Below are positions 25,105-34,883 of a DNA stretch of 64,000 nucleotides, piece by piece. The stretch's first letter is position 1, and each line of letters begins with the position of its first letter. The translations under genes and the position numbers were made by a program. The notes under the pieces were generated by a model. That model was not told the origin of the DNA and searched no databases. It saw nothing but the letters and a program-made list of their open reading frames with translations. The stretch is from the NCBI RefSeq assembly GCF_010614805.1, contig NZ_JAAFZC010000001.1, forward strand, positions 2,582,001-2,646,000, given 5' to 3'. This DNA is from Pseudooceanicola aestuarii (GTDB taxonomy: Bacteria; Pseudomonadota; Alphaproteobacteria; Rhodobacterales; Rhodobacteraceae).

Positions 25105-28100
25105 TGGCGACCATATTGCTTTCGGCGGCGGGGGCCGCGATCGGATCTTCGGTCGGCGGTTCGGTGTTGGGCCTGTCGGCGACGGCGATTGGCCGGTTCG
25201 CCGGTGCGGCCCTGGGACGCAGCATCGACACGCGGCTGCTGGGCGCCGGTTCGGCCCCGGTGGAGACGGGACGCCTGGACCGCTACCGCATTACCGGCGC
25301 GGGAGAGGGCGATCCGATCCCGCGCCTGTTCGGGCGGATGCGAGTCGGCGGGCAGGTGATCTGGGCCAGCCGGTTCCGCGAAAGCGTCAGCGAGAGCGGC
25401 GGCGGCAAGGGTGCGCCGACCAGTCCACGCACCCGCGCCTATGGCTACAGCGTCAGTTTGGCCATCGCCCTGTGCGAAGGGGAGATTTCCGGCATCGGGC
25501 GGGTCTGGGCGGATGGCAAGGAAGTTGCGCCCGATATGCTGAACCTGCGGGTCCATACCGGCGCGGCCGATCAGTTACCCGACGCGACGATGGAGGCGGT
25601 GGAGGGCGCGGGCCAGGTGCCCGCCTATCGCGGCGTGGCCTATGTGGTGCTGGAGGATCTGCCGCTGGAGAGCTTCGGCAACCGGGTGCCCCAGTTCAAT
25701 TTCGAGGTGCTGCGCCCTGCGCCTTTGGCGCTGGCGGGGGCGGAGTTCGAACCGGCCCATGCGATCCGGGGCGTGGCCTTGATGCCGGGCAGCGGCGAAT
25801 ATGCGCTGGCCAGCACGCCGGTGCATTACGATCAGGGCGCCGGTGTGGTGAGCGTGGCCAATGTGAATTCGCCGTCGGACAAGGCGGATCTGCTGACCTC
25901 GCTTGATCAGCTGGAGGCCAGCCTGCCCAATTGCGCGGCGACATCCCTGATCGTGAGCTGGTTCGGCAACGACCTGCGCTGCGGGAATTGCGAAATCCGG
26001 CCCAAGGTCGAACAGCGGGAGTTGGACGGGGCGGAAATGCCCTGGACCGTGGCGGGCGTCGCGCGGGCGGAGGCGGAGCTGGTTGCGATGGCGCAGGACC
26101 GCCCGGTCTACGGCGCGACGCCGGCGGACATGTCGGTGATCCAGTCGATTCGCGCGCTAAGGGATGCGGGGCAGGCGGTGATGTTCTACCCCTTTGTCCT
26201 GATGGATCAATTGCCGGGCAACGCCTTGCCCGATCCGCATTCGGAGGCGGAGGACCAGCCGCAATTGCCCTGGCGGGGGCGCATCACCCTGTCTGAGGCA
26301 CCGGGCCGCGCCGGCAGTCCCGATGGCACTGCGCAGGCGGCGGCTGAGGTGGCGGCGTTCTTCGGCACCGCACAGGCGAGCGATTTCGACGTGGAAACGG
26401 ACAGAGTGACCTATAGCGGGCCGGAGGAATGGCGGTTCCGGCGATTCATCCTGCATTGCGCGGCGCTGGCCCGTGCGGCGGGGGGCGTGGACAGCTTCTG
26501 CATCGGCTCCGAAATGGTTGGGCTGACCACGATCCGGGGCGTCGATCACAGCTTTCCCGCCGTGGCCGCGCTGCGCGATCTGGCCGGAGAGGTGCGCGCG
26601 ATCCTGGGGCCTGATTGCAAGATCGGCTATGCCGCCGACTGGACGGAATATTCCGGCTACCAACCGCCCGATGCGCCGGGGGATCGGTATTTCCACCTCG
26701 ACCCGCTTTGGTCCGATCCGCAGATCGACTTCATCGGGATCGACAATTACCTGCCACTGTCGGATTGGAGGGACGGCGAGGACCATGCGGATGCGGATTA
26801 CGAGAGCATCTACAACCCGTTGTACCTGCAAGGAAATATCGAAGGGGGGGAGCTTTACGATTGGTATTATGCCTCTGCCGGGGCGCGGGCGGCGCAGATT
26901 CGCACGCCCATTACCGACGGTGCCCACGGGGAGCCCTGGATCTGGCGGGTGAAGGATATCCGCAATTGGTGGGGCCAGCTTCATCACGAGCGGATCGACG
27001 GCTTGCGGCGGGCCGATCCCACCGGCTGGCTGCCGCGGTCGAAACCGATCTGGTTCACGGAACTGGGCTGCGCGGCGATCGACAAGGGCACCAATCAGCC
27101 GAACAAGTTCCTGGATCCGAAATCCTCGGAATCGGCGATGCCCTATTTTTCCACCGGGCGGCGCGACGATCTGATTCAGATGGAATACCTGCGGGCGATG
27201 CATGAATATTGGTCCGACCCGGTGCATAACCCGGCCTCGGACCTGTATGAGGGGCGGATGCTGGACATGTCGCGCGCTTTTGTCTGGGCCTGGGATGCGC
27301 GGCCGTTTCCGTGGTTTCCCGGCAATGACGCGCTGTGGTCGGACGGGCCGAACTACCGCGCCGGCCATTGGATCACCGGCCGGGCGTCGGGCCGGTCGCT
27401 GGCGCTGCTGGTGGCAGAGATCTGCACGGCCGCCGGGCTGACGCGATATGATGTCAGCGGGCTTCACGGCTATGTCAGCGGCTATCTGGCGGAAGACACG
27501 GTCAGCGCGCGGGAGCGGCTGCAACCGCTGATGACGCGCTATGCCTTTGACGCGGTGGAGCGCGATGGTCTGGTGCGGTTCGTCATGCGCGGCGGGCCGG
27601 TCGCGGCTGAGGTGACGGAGGCCCAGGTCGCGCTGTCGCCGGATTTGGATGCGCGGATCGAAAAGACGCGGGAGCCGGAGGCGGAACTGTCCGGCCGTCT
27701 GCGGCTGAAGTTCGTCGAGGCGGATGCCGATTTCGATGTCATCGCCGAAGAGGCGATCCTGCCGGACATGGACAGTGGCGCGGTGGCCGGATCGCAGATG
27801 GCGCTGGCCATGCCGCGCGGCACCGGGCGGGAGGTGCTGGAACGTTGGTTGAGCGAGGCGCGGGTGTCGCGGGACCGTCTGCGGCTGACGTTGCCGCCGT
27901 CGCGCCGGGCGCTGGGCGCCGGTGACGTGATGCGGGTGGTGGACAGCGGCGGAACCGCGGGGCTGTACCGGATCGACCGGGTGGAGCACGGGCTGGGATC
28001 GCTGGTGGAGGCGGTGCGGATCGCCCCCCGGATCTATGGCCCGCCGGATCTGCGCGAGGTGCCCGGACCGGGCCGCAACTACACTCCGCCCTCGCCGGTC

Positions 28101-29027
28101 TTTCCGCTGTTCCTGGACTTGCCCCTGATGCGCGGGGACGAGGTGCCCCACGCGCCGCATGTCGCCGTGACGGCAGAGCCATGGCCGGGTGCGGCGGCGC
28201 TGTATCACGCGGCGGGGGATGCCGGCTATGCGCTGGATCGCCGGATCGGGGCACGGGCGACATTGGGGGTGACGCTGAACGCTCTGCCGCGTGCGCGGGT
28301 GGGCCTGACGGATCCGGGGCCGGCGCTGCGGGTGCGCCTGACCTCGGGCACGCTGGCCTCTGTGGATCGGGCGGCGCTGTTGTCCGGGGCGAACCTGATG
28401 GCGATCGGATCGGGCGATCCCGGCGGTTGGGAGCTGTTTCAATTCGGCACGGCGGATCTGGTGGCGCCGGGAGTTTACGATCTGTCGCAACGGCTGCGCG
28501 GGCAGCAGGGCAGCGGGGCGGCGATGCCCGACAACTGGCCGGCGGGCAGCTACGTGGTGGCAATGAACGGCGTGCCCGAGCAGATCGGCCTGGCGCCGCA
28601 GGCCCGCGGCGTGACGCGGCACTACCGGGTCGGCCCGGCGGCGAAACCGCCGGATGACCCGTCCTACAGCCATCACGCGCTGGCCTTTGCCGGGGTCGGG
28701 TTGCGGCCCTGGCGGCCCTGTCACCTGCGCGCGGAGTTCGAAGGCGATGATACGTTGCGCCTGCGCTGGATCCGGCAGACCCGCGTTGATGGCGACGGCT
28801 GGGATCAGCCGGAGGTGCCGCTGGGCGAGGAGACAGAGCGCTATCAGGTCGAGGTCTATCACGCCAACACGTTGAAACGGCAGGAGATCGTGACTGCGTC
28901 CGACTGGACCTATCCGTTGGCGGCGCGGCTGTCGGACGGGGTCTCGGGGCTGGTGGAATTGCGGGTGGCGCAGGTGTCTGCCAGTTTCGGCGCCGGAGAT
29001 TTCGCCCGGCTGATCACGGCAAGCTGA
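25104..29027 (+). CDS. GTA g15, large tail-tip/receptor protein with glycosidase-like TIM barrel
   Basis: A 1307-residue protein, the largest GTA gene. The N-terminus (about 1-60) is Gly/Ala-rich and hydrophobic. Residues about 60-400 carry tail-hub segments (GEGDPIPRLFGRMRVGGQVI). Residues about 430-730 form the GTA TIM-barrel, glycoside hydrolase-like (FCIGSEMVGLTTIRGVDHSF, GYAADWTEYSGYQ, WFTELGCAAIDKGTNQPNK). Residues about 790-950 resemble the phage tail 3 domain. It probably forms the central hub that contacts the cell. A 10-bp hairpin follows. Confidence 0.93.
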   Translation: MATILLSAAGAAIGSSVGGSVLGLSATAIGRFAGAALGRSIDTRLLGAGSAPVETGRLDRYRITGAGEGDPIPRLFGRMRVGGQVIWASRFRESVSESGGGKGAPTSPRTRAYGYSVSLAIALCEGEISGIGRVWADGKEVAPDMLNLRVHTGAADQLPDATMEAVEGAGQVPAYRGVAYVVLEDLPLESFGNRVPQFNFEVLRPAPLALAGAEFEPAHAIRGVALMPGSGEYALASTPVHYDQGAGVVSVANVNSPSDKADLLTSLDQLEASLPNCAATSLIVSWFGNDLRCGNCEIRPKVEQRELDGAEMPWTVAGVARAEAELVAMAQDRPVYGATPADMSVIQSIRALRDAGQAVMFYPFVLMDQLPGNALPDPHSEAEDQPQLPWRGRITLSEAPGRAGSPDGTAQAAAEVAAFFGTAQASDFDVETDRVTYSGPEEWRFRRFILHCAALARAAGGVDSFCIGSEMVGLTTIRGVDHSFPAVAALRDLAGEVRAILGPDCKIGYAADWTEYSGYQPPDAPGDRYFHLDPLWSDPQIDFIGIDNYLPLSDWRDGEDHADADYESIYNPLYLQGNIEGGELYDWYYASAGARAAQIRTPITDGAHGEPWIWRVKDIRNWWGQLHHERIDGLRRADPTGWLPRSKPIWFTELGCAAIDKGTNQPNKFLDPKSSESAMPYFSTGRRDDLIQMEYLRAMHEYWSDPVHNPASDLYEGRMLDMSRAFVWAWDARPFPWFPGNDALWSDGPNYRAGHWITGRASGRSLALLVAEICTAAGLTRYDVSGLHGYVSGYLAEDTVSARERLQPLMTRYAFDAVERDGLVRFVMRGGPVAAEVTEAQVALSPDLDARIEKTREPEAELSGRLRLKFVEADADFDVIAEEAILPDMDSGAVAGSQMALAMPRGTGREVLERWLSEARVSRDRLRLTLPPSRRALGAGDVMRVVDSGGTAGLYRIDRVEHGLGSLVEAVRIAPRIYGPPDLREVPGPGRNYTPPSPVFPLFLDLPLMRGDEVPHAPHVAVTAEPWPGAAALYHAAGDAGYALDRRIGARATLGVTLNALPRARVGLTDPGPALRVRLTSGTLASVDRAALLSGANLMAIGSGDPGGWELFQFGTADLVAPGVYDLSQRLRGQQGSGAAMPDNWPAGSYVVAMNGVPEQIGLAPQARGVTRHYRVGPAAKPPDDPSYSHHALAFAGVGLRPWRPCHLRAEFEGDDTLRLRWIRQTRVDGDGWDQPEVPLGEETERYQVEVYHANTLKRQEIVTASDWTYPLAARLSDGVSGLVELRVAQVSASFGAGDFARLITAS

Positions 29028-29031
29028 GAGA

Positions 29032-29057
29032 GATCACCTGCCGAAATGCGGGTGATC
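29032..29057 (+). terminator. Hairpin at the end of the GTA cluster
   Basis: GATCACC (29032-29038) pairs with GGTGATC (29051-29057), extended inward to about 10 pairs, starting 5 bp after the g15 stop. No clean T-run follows (GCTTTGCGTTT), so termination is probable but not certain. Confidence 0.5.
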
Positions 29058-29122
29058 ACGGCTTTGCGTTTCTGTCCTGCCCTCCTATCTGGTAAGCTGA
29101 CGGTCCAGAGACGGAGACACCC

Positions 29123-29926
29123 ATGCCCGACGCCCGCCTGCAGCTTGCCCAAATCGACCCGGTCTGGGACCGAATCACCCGCGAGGCGCGCGCCGCCATC
29201 GCGGATGAACCCGTGCTGGGGGGGCTGGTGCATTCCTCGGTCCTGCACCATCCGTCGATTGAACGCGCGCTGGCCTATCGCGTGTCGATGAAGCTGGCCA
29301 GCGACGAGATGTCGGTGCAGATCCTGCGGGAGATCTGCGACGAGGCGCATGGCAGCGATCCGACGATTGCCGATGCCGCCCGCGCCGATATCGCGGCTAT
29401 CTTTGATCGCGATCCGGCCTGTCATCGGTTCCTGCAACCTTTGCTGTATTTCAAGGGGTTCCAGGCAGTTCAAAGTCAACGCATCGCTCATTGGTTGTGG
29501 CAGGAGGGGCGGCGCGATCTGGCCTATTTCTTCCAGATGCGCGCGTCGGAGATCTACGGCGTCGATATCCACCCGGCCGCCCGGATCGGGCGCGGGATCA
29601 TGATCGACCATGCGCATTCCATCGTCGTGGGCGAAACGGCCGTGGTCGGCAACAATGTCTCCATGCTGCATTCCGTGACCCTTGGCGGCACGGGCAAGGA
29701 GGACGAGGACCGTCACCCCAAGATCGGCGACGGCGTGTTGATCGGGGCCGGCGCCAAGGTGCTGGGCAATATCAGCATCGGCCATTGTTCCCGCATCGCG
29801 GCCGGGTCCGTCGTCTTGCATGACGTGCCGCCCTGCAAGACTGTTGCAGGCGTGCCCGCGAAAATCGTCGGGGAGGCGGGGTGCGATCAGCCCTCCCGCT
29901 CCATGGATCAGCTTCTGAACATGTAG
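29123..29926 (+). CDS. cysE: Serine O-acetyltransferase
   Basis: A 267-residue hexapeptide-repeat acetyltransferase that makes O-acetylserine for cysteine synthesis. The N-terminal helical domain (DPVWDRITREARAAIADEPV) is followed by the left-handed beta-helix with GVDIHPAARIGRGIMIDHAH, VVGETAVVGNNVSMLHSVTL and GAKVLGNISIGHCSRIAAGS. Length fits the family. It flanks the GTA cluster in many Rhodobacterales, so the locus is syntenic. Single gene, convergent with pdhC. Confidence 0.96.
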   Translation: MPDARLQLAQIDPVWDRITREARAAIADEPVLGGLVHSSVLHHPSIERALAYRVSMKLASDEMSVQILREICDEAHGSDPTIADAARADIAAIFDRDPACHRFLQPLLYFKGFQAVQSQRIAHWLWQEGRRDLAYFFQMRASEIYGVDIHPAARIGRGIMIDHAHSIVVGETAVVGNNVSMLHSVTLGGTGKEDEDRHPKIGDGVLIGAGAKVLGNISIGHCSRIAAGSVVLHDVPPCKTVAGVPAKIVGEAGCDQPSRSMDQLLNM

Positions 29927-29952
29927 GCCCGTGCGGGGCCACCTTTGCGAAA

Positions 29953-29976
29953 CCCCCCGCCGTTTCCGACGGGGGG
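29953..29976 (+). terminator. Possible cysE terminator hairpin
   Basis: CCCCCCG (29953-29959) pairs with CGGGGGG (29970-29976) around a 10-nt loop, 27 bp after the cysE stop. It lacks a T-run, so it is a weak candidate. Confidence 0.4.
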
Positions 29977-30073
29977 CATCTTCGTCTGCGGTCATCGGCG
30001 CTTCCGCCTGTACCGCCCCGGCAATGTGACGCGAAAACCTTACCGAAAGGTTGAGATCATCTTTGTCTTCCCA

Positions 30074-30122
30074 AATACTTTGGGGGGAGACGCCCGCAGG
30101 GCGGCGGGGGGCAAAGCCCCCC
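30074..30122. repeat. Hairpin-rich intergenic palindromic element
   Basis: Contains CGCCC-GCA-GGGCG (30091-30103) followed by GGGGGGC-AAA-GCCCCCC (30106-30122). It sits between the convergent cysE and pdhC genes. A similar two-hairpin element lies at 36875-36910. Such palindromic intergenic elements are common in Rhodobacteraceae genomes. Confidence 0.5.
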
Positions 30123-30140
30123 ACGCGCAAGTTTTGTCCT

Positions 30141-30160
30141 GAAAACCCCCGCTAGGGGTC
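30141..30160 (-). terminator. Intrinsic terminator of the pdhABC operon
   Basis: On the minus strand CCCC-TAGC-GGGG is followed by GTTTTC, just after the pdhC stop. The stem is short but the position and T-run support termination. Confidence 0.55.
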
Positions 30161-30165
30161 AGCGA

Positions 30166-31542
30166 TCAGGCCAGCATCACCATCGGGTTTTCCAGGTTCT
30201 CCACGATGGCTTTCAGCAGATCGGCGCCCAATGCGCCGTCGATCACGCGGTGGTCGACGGACAGGGTGACGGACATGATGGTGGCCACCTCGACCTCGCC
30301 CGCGTCATTGACCACGGGTTTCTTCACCCCTGCTCCAACGGCCAGGATGGCGCCGTGGGGCGGGTTGATCACGGCGTCGAAATTGTCGATGCCGAACATC
30401 CCCAGGTTGGAAATCGCAAAGCTGCCGCCCTGATATTCATGCGGTGCCAGTTTGCGGTCTCGGGCGCGGGTGGCGAGGTCTTTCATCTCCGCCGAGAGGG
30501 CGGAGAGCGATTTCATATCCGCGTCCTTCAGCACCGGCGTGAACAGCCCGCCGTCGATGGCCACGGCCACGGCCACGTCCGAGGGGGTCAGCTCCAGCAC
30601 CCGGTCGCCGGCCCAGACGGCATTGGCCTTGGGCACGGATTGCAGGGCCAGGGCGCAGGCCTTGATGATGAAATCGTTGACCGAGAGTTTCACCGACCGC
30701 GATTCAAGCTGCTTGTTCAGCTGGGAGCGGAACGCCAGCAGCGCGTCCAGACGGATGTCCCGGCGCAGGTAGAAATGCGGGATCGTCTGCTTGGCCTCGG
30801 TCAGACGCGCGGCGATGGTGCGCCGCATGCCGTCCAGCTTGACCTCCTGATGGGGGCGGTCGGCGTACATCTTCTGCACCACCTCGGTGGACAGGCCGGC
30901 GGGAGCCGACGCCGCAGCCGGGGCAGGGGCCGCCGGGGCCGCGGCGGCGTCGGCGGGTTTCGCCGCTTCGCCGGTTTTCGCGGACTCGACATCCGCACGG
31001 ATGATCCGCCCGCGCGGGCCGGAGCCTTCCAGCGCCGTCAGGTCCACACCGCGATCCGCCGCGATGCGCCGGGCGAGGGGGGAGGCGAAGATACGGTTGC
31101 CATCCGCATCCCTGGGTGCGGCGGGGGCCTTGGTCGTGCTCGCCTCTGCCGGGGTGTTGGCCGTTTGCGACGGAGCCTTCCGAGGCGCATCCTTCTGGGG
31201 TTGGGCCTCTTGCGGGGTGGCGGACGTTTCGCCGGTCTCCTCGGGATTGGCCCTGGCCGCGTCCGCGCCGGAGCCGGCGGGAAGGTCATCCGCGCTTTCG
31301 CCCTCTTCCAGCAGGATTGCGATGGGGGAATTGACCTTCACCCCTTCGCTGCCTTCTGCAACCAGGATCTTGCCGATGGTGCCTTCGTCCACCGCTTCGA
31401 ATTCCATGGTGGCCTTGTCCGTCTCGATCTCTGCCAGCAAGTCGCCGGAGGAGACGGTGTCGCCCTCCTTGACCAGCCATTTCGCCAGCGTGCCTTCCTC
31501 CATCGTGGGGGACAGCGCGGGCATCAGGATTTCCGTGGGCAT
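30166..31542 (-). CDS. pdhC: Pyruvate dehydrogenase E2, dihydrolipoamide acetyltransferase
   Basis: About 458 residues from [24 protein letters not shown] sites lie just ahead, so the ATG three codons upstream is not needed. One lipoyl domain (1-80) has the attachment Lys43 in [14 protein letters not shown] Pro/Ala-rich linker follows, then the E3/E1-binding domain ([20 protein letters not shown], about 155-190). The catalytic domain ends in [10 protein letters not shown] with the active-site His. It transfers acetyl from lipoamide to CoA. Third gene of pdhA-pdhB-pdhC; no lpd follows. Confidence 0.96.
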   Translation of the reverse strand: MPTEILMPALSPTMEEGTLAKWLVKEGDTVSSGDLLAEIETDKATMEFEAVDEGTIGKILVAEGSEGVKVNSPIAILLEEGESADDLPAGSGADAARANPEETGETSATPQEAQPQKDAPRKAPSQTANTPAEASTTKAPAAPRDADGNRIFASPLARRIAADRGVDLTALEGSGPRGRIIRADVESAKTGEAAKPADAAAAPAAPAPAAASAPAGLSTEVVQKMYADRPHQEVKLDGMRRTIAARLTEAKQTIPHFYLRRDIRLDALLAFRSQLNKQLESRSVKLSVNDFIIKACALALQSVPKANAVWAGDRVLELTPSDVAVAVAIDGGLFTPVLKDADMKSLSALSAEMKDLATRARDRKLAPHEYQGGSFAISNLGMFGIDNFDAVINPPHGAILAVGAGVKKPVVNDAGEVEVATIMSVTLSVDHRVIDGALGADLLKAIVENLENPMVMLA

Positions 31543-31554
31543 TCTCCGCACTCC

Positions 31555-32943
31555 TTACCGATAGGTGACTTTATGCACGGCCGCGACGACCTCGTCCGTG
31601 GTGACCAGCGCCAGTTTTTCCAGATTGGCGGCATAGGGCATGGGCACGTCCTTGCCGGTGCAGTTGATCACCGGGGCGTCCAGGTAGTCAAACGCGCGTT
31701 CCATGATCGTGGCCGACAGGTGGTTGCCGATGGCGCCGACGGGGAAGCCCTCTTCGACGGTCACGCAGCGGTTGGTCTTGCGGACCGAGGCCAGCACCGT
31801 GTCGTAATCCAGCGGGCGCAGGGTGCGCAGGTCGATCACCTCAGCCTCGATCCCGTCCTTGGCCAGGCGGTCGGCGGCCTCCAGCGCGTATTGCATCCCG
31901 ATCCCGAAGGACACGATGGTCACGTCCGAGCCTTCGCGCCAGATCCGGGCCTTGCCGAAGGGGATGGTGAAATCCTCCAGCATCGGCACCTCGAAGGAAC
32001 GGCCGTAGAGGATCTCGTTCTCCAGGAAGATCACCGGGTTGGGATCGCGGATCGCGGTTTTCAAAAGGCCCTTGGCATCGGCGGCCGAATAGGGCTGTAC
32101 CACCTTCAGCCCGGGAATATGGGCATACCAGGCGGCGTAATCCTGGCTGTGCTGGGCGCCGACACGGGCGGCGGCGCCGTTGGGGCCGCGGAAGACCATG
32201 GGGGCGCCCATCTGGCCGCCGGACATGTACAGCGTCTTGGCGGCGGAGTTGATGATCTGGTCGATCGCCTGCATGGCAAAGTTGAAGGTCATGAACTCCA
32301 CGATGGGGCGCAGCCCGCCAAAGGCCGCCCCGACCGCCAACCCGGCAAAGCCGTGTTCGGTGATCGGCGTGTCCACCACGCGCTTGGCGCCGAATTCGTC
32401 CAGCAGGCCCTGCGTCACCTTGTAGGCGCCCTGATATTCGGCGACCTCCTCCCCCATGATGTAGACATTGGTGTCGGCGCGCATTTCCTCGGCCATGGCG
32501 TCGCGCAGGGCCTCGCGCACGGTCTGGGATTTCATCTCCGTCCCCTCGGGCCAGTCGGGGGTCTGGTCGGGGCGGGGGGGCTGATCGTCTTCGGCCTGTT
32601 TCGCCTGAGCGGGGGCCGGGGCTGCGGTGGTTTTCTCGGCGGTGGCGGCATCGCCGGACTCTGCCGGGGCGGAGGTGGCGCCGATATCGTCGGCGGTTTC
32701 ACCCTCTTCCAGCATCACGGCGATGGGGGTGTTGACCTTCACGCCTTCGGTCCCTTCGGCGATCAGGATCTTGCCGATGGTGCCTTCGTACACGGCCTCG
32801 AATTCCATGGTGGCCTTGTCCGTCTCGATCTCCGCCAGGATATCGCCGGAGGAGACGCTGTCGCCTTCCTTGACCAGCCACTTGGCAAGCGTGCCTTCTT
32901 CCATGGTGGGAGAGAGGGCGGGCATCAATACTTCGGTGGGCAT
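31555..32943 (-). CDS. pdhB: Pyruvate dehydrogenase E1 beta subunit with N-terminal lipoyl domain
   Basis: A 462-residue protein. Residues 1-80 are a full lipoyl domain with Lys43 ([13 protein letters not shown]), nearly identical to that of pdhC. After an Ala/Pro/Gln-rich linker, residues about 135-462 form the transketolase-like E1 beta ([40 protein letters not shown]). The lipoyl-E1 beta fusion is characteristic of alphaproteobacteria. It forms the ThDP active site with pdhA. 14 bp follow pdhA, 12 bp precede pdhC. Confidence 0.96.
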   Translation of the reverse strand: MPTEVLMPALSPTMEEGTLAKWLVKEGDSVSSGDILAEIETDKATMEFEAVYEGTIGKILIAEGTEGVKVNTPIAVMLEEGETADDIGATSAPAESGDAATAEKTTAAPAPAQAKQAEDDQPPRPDQTPDWPEGTEMKSQTVREALRDAMAEEMRADTNVYIMGEEVAEYQGAYKVTQGLLDEFGAKRVVDTPITEHGFAGLAVGAAFGGLRPIVEFMTFNFAMQAIDQIINSAAKTLYMSGGQMGAPMVFRGPNGAAARVGAQHSQDYAAWYAHIPGLKVVQPYSAADAKGLLKTAIRDPNPVIFLENEILYGRSFEVPMLEDFTIPFGKARIWREGSDVTIVSFGIGMQYALEAADRLAKDGIEAEVIDLRTLRPLDYDTVLASVRKTNRCVTVEEGFPVGAIGNHLSATIMERAFDYLDAPVINCTGKDVPMPYAANLEKLALVTTDEVVAAVHKVTYR

Positions 32944-32957
32944 ATGGTGATCCTCCC

Positions 32958-33986
32958 TCAGGCGTCTTCGTCGATGGCCGCGCCCTGGGGCAGATCGGCG
33001 GAATAGATGTCGGTGTAAAGCTCGTCGACCGAAGGTTCGGGGCTTTCCTTGGCGAAATCTGCGGACTTGTTCACGATGTCCTTGATCTCCTTGTCGATGG
33101 CTTTCAGGTCATCCTCGCTGGCGTGCTTGCCGGCCAGCAGAAGGTCGCGCACATGTTCGATGGCGTCCTTTTCCTCCCGCATCTTCTGGACTTCCTCTCG
33201 GGTGCGGTACTTCGCCGGGTCGGACATGGAATGCCCGCGATAGCGATAGGTCTTCACCTCCAGGATATAGGGGCCCTTGCCGGCGCGGCAGTGGGCGATG
33301 GCCTTGTCGCCGGCGGCCTTCACCGCCAGCACGTCCATGCCATCCACCATCTCGCCGGGGATGCCGAAGGGTTCGCCGCGCTTGTAGATATCGGCGGTGG
33401 ATGTCGAACGCTGCTGCGAGGTGCCCATGGCGTACTGGTTGTTCTCGATCACGAAGATCACCGGCAGCTTCCACAACGCGGCCATGTTGAACGTCTCGTA
33501 GACCTGGCCCTGGTTGGCCGCGCCATCGCCGAAATAGGCAAAGGTCGCGCGGTCGTTTTCCAGATATTTGTCGGCAAAGGCCAGGCCGGCGCCGATCGGC
33601 ACCTGGGCGCCGACGATCCCATGCCCGCCGTAGAAATGCTTCTCCCGGCTGAACATGTGCATGGAGCCGCCCTTGCCCTTGGAATAGCCGCCCTCCCGGC
33701 CCGTCAACTCGGCCATGACGCCGTCGGGATCCATGCCGCAGGCCAGCATGTGGCCGTGATCGCGGTAGGAGGTGACGCGCTTGTCGCCCTCGCTCGCGGC
33801 GGCTTCCAACCCGACGACGACGGCTTCCTGACCGATGTAGAGGTGACAGAATCCGCCGATCAGGCCCATGCCGTAAAGCTGGCCGGCCTTTTCTTCGAAG
33901 CGGCGGATCAGCAGCATGTCACGGTAATAGGTTTTCAGCTCGTCCGCCGATACGTTCGGCTTGGCTGTGGATTTGCGGGTCGCCAT
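32958..33986 (-). CDS. pdhA: Pyruvate dehydrogenase E1 alpha subunit
   Basis: A 342-residue ThDP-dependent subunit. [20 protein letters not shown] is the family start, [19 protein letters not shown] is the ThDP/Mg motif (GDGAANQG...N), and [20 protein letters not shown] contains the phosphorylation-loop-like region. With pdhB it decarboxylates pyruvate and acetylates the lipoyl group. GGAGGAGG precedes the start, and a 22-bp palindrome lies 35 bp upstream. Confidence 0.97.
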   Translation of the reverse strand: MATRKSTAKPNVSADELKTYYRDMLLIRRFEEKAGQLYGMGLIGGFCHLYIGQEAVVVGLEAAASEGDKRVTSYRDHGHMLACGMDPDGVMAELTGREGGYSKGKGGSMHMFSREKHFYGGHGIVGAQVPIGAGLAFADKYLENDRATFAYFGDGAANQGQVYETFNMAALWKLPVIFVIENNQYAMGTSQQRSTSTADIYKRGEPFGIPGEMVDGMDVLAVKAAGDKAIAHCRAGKGPYILEVKTYRYRGHSMSDPAKYRTREEVQKMREEKDAIEHVRDLLLAGKHASEDDLKAIDKEIKDIVNKSADFAKESPEPSVDELYTDIYSADLPQGAAIDEDA

Positions 33987-34020
33987 GCGTCCTCCTCCGG
34001 AAAAACAACTCTCTGTCAGA

Positions 34021-34042
34021 GATAGTTTAGTGTTAAACTATC
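34021..34042. promoter_or_regulatory. Perfect palindrome upstream of pdhA, probable operator
   Basis: GATAGTTTA (34021-34029), GTGT, TAAACTATC (34034-34042): a perfect 9-bp inverted repeat with a 4-bp spacer. It is AT-rich in a GC-rich region and sits 35-56 bp upstream of the pdhA start. It looks like a dimeric repressor site for the pdhABC operon; the regulator is unknown. Confidence 0.6.
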
Positions 34043-34241
34043 CATATCGGATTTCCGCCCGCGATGCGAGGGGGATTTTCTGCCCCGCCCCCCGGACCCG
34101 GTTTCGCAAGGGTCCGTGCCGCGTTCGGATGGCCCGTTCCGGGGGCCGCACGGATCAAGATACGTCGCGCGGGCCGAAAATCCATGCGGTCCCCGCCACA
34201 TCGTGGCACATAGGGCGCGGCATTGCCAAAGGGAGGAACAG

Positions 34242-34547
34242 ATGCCCCATACATTGCAGGTCGCCTATCCCAAGACCGCCGATACCACGTTTGACATGAC
34301 CTATTACCTGGACCGCCACATGGCGCTGGTCCGGGACACCTGGGGCGCGGGGGTCGCCGGGGTGGCGGTCTCTGCCGATGCCGGGCTGGACCCTCAGGCG
34401 CCATTCCACGTCATCGTGACGATGGAGTTCACCGACCGTGCCGCGTTGGACACGGCCCTGGGCAATTCGGCGCCGCTGATGGGGGATATCGCGAATTTCT
34501 ATACCGGGGCGCGGGCGCAGGTGCTGATCGGGGAAAAGCTGCTCTGA
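34242..34547 (+). CDS. EthD-family small protein
   Basis: A 101-residue protein with GGGAGG before the ATG at 34242. The sequence (LQVAYPKTADTTFDMTYYLD, RHMALVRDTWG, and NFYTGARAQVLIGEKL at the end) matches the EthD-type ferredoxin-like fold family. Relatives are found with degradation genes, but their role is mostly unknown. It stands alone, divergent from pdhA and convergent with ftsB. Confidence 0.8.
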   Translation: MPHTLQVAYPKTADTTFDMTYYLDRHMALVRDTWGAGVAGVAVSADAGLDPQAPFHVIVTMEFTDRAALDTALGNSAPLMGDIANFYTGARAQVLIGEKLL

Positions 34548-34570
34548 TCTCCGGCGCCGGGGCGTGGCCC

Positions 34571-34870
34571 TCAGCGGATGACGATCTCGTCGCCACGCAG
34601 CAGGCCCAGCACGTCGCGGGCCTGCTGGTCCAGCAGGTCTAGGTCCAGGAAATCGTCGGACAGGCGCTGTGTACGGTTTTCCATGTCGGTGATGCGGGCC
34701 TCCAGCTCGGCCAGCTGCTGCCGCATCTTCGCGCTCTCGGCCTCCACCTCGGCGCGGCGAAACAGGCCGAATTCGCCCTGCACCGCCGCAAAGGAGAAGT
34801 AGAGCCCGGCCACAAGGGCACCGGAAATACAGAAAAGGGTGCCCAGGGTCGGGCGTGTGTCGCTACGCAT
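34571..34870 (-). CDS. ftsB: Septum formation initiator FtsB/DivIC-like protein
   Basis: A 99-residue bitopic membrane protein. One membrane segment (TLFCISGALVAGLYFSFAAV) is followed by a periplasmic coiled coil (AESAKMRQQLAELEARITDM) and a C-terminal DLDLLDQQARDVLGLLRGDE, the FtsB/DivIC signature end. It would act in the FtsQLB division complex. Location near pdhA is common in alphaproteobacteria. Confidence 0.88.
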   Translation of the reverse strand: MRSDTRPTLGTLFCISGALVAGLYFSFAAVQGEFGLFRRAEVEAESAKMRQQLAELEARITDMENRTQRLSDDFLDLDLLDQQARDVLGLLRGDEIVIR

Positions 34871-34883
34871 GATCGGCCTTGTT

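Noticed and set aside
26157..28862. 901-codon antisense frame within GTA g15
   Set aside because: Opposite to the conserved TIM-barrel and tail domains; Arg/His/Pro-rich shadow typical of high-GC DNA.
30250..33006. 918-codon frame on the plus strand across pdhC and pdhB
   Set aside because: Spans two well-supported minus-strand genes including their junction; its own repeat simply mirrors the duplicated lipoyl domains.
34016..34201. 61-codon minus-strand frame upstream of pdhA
   Set aside because: It covers the palindromic operator and promoter region, has no motif and no ribosome site.
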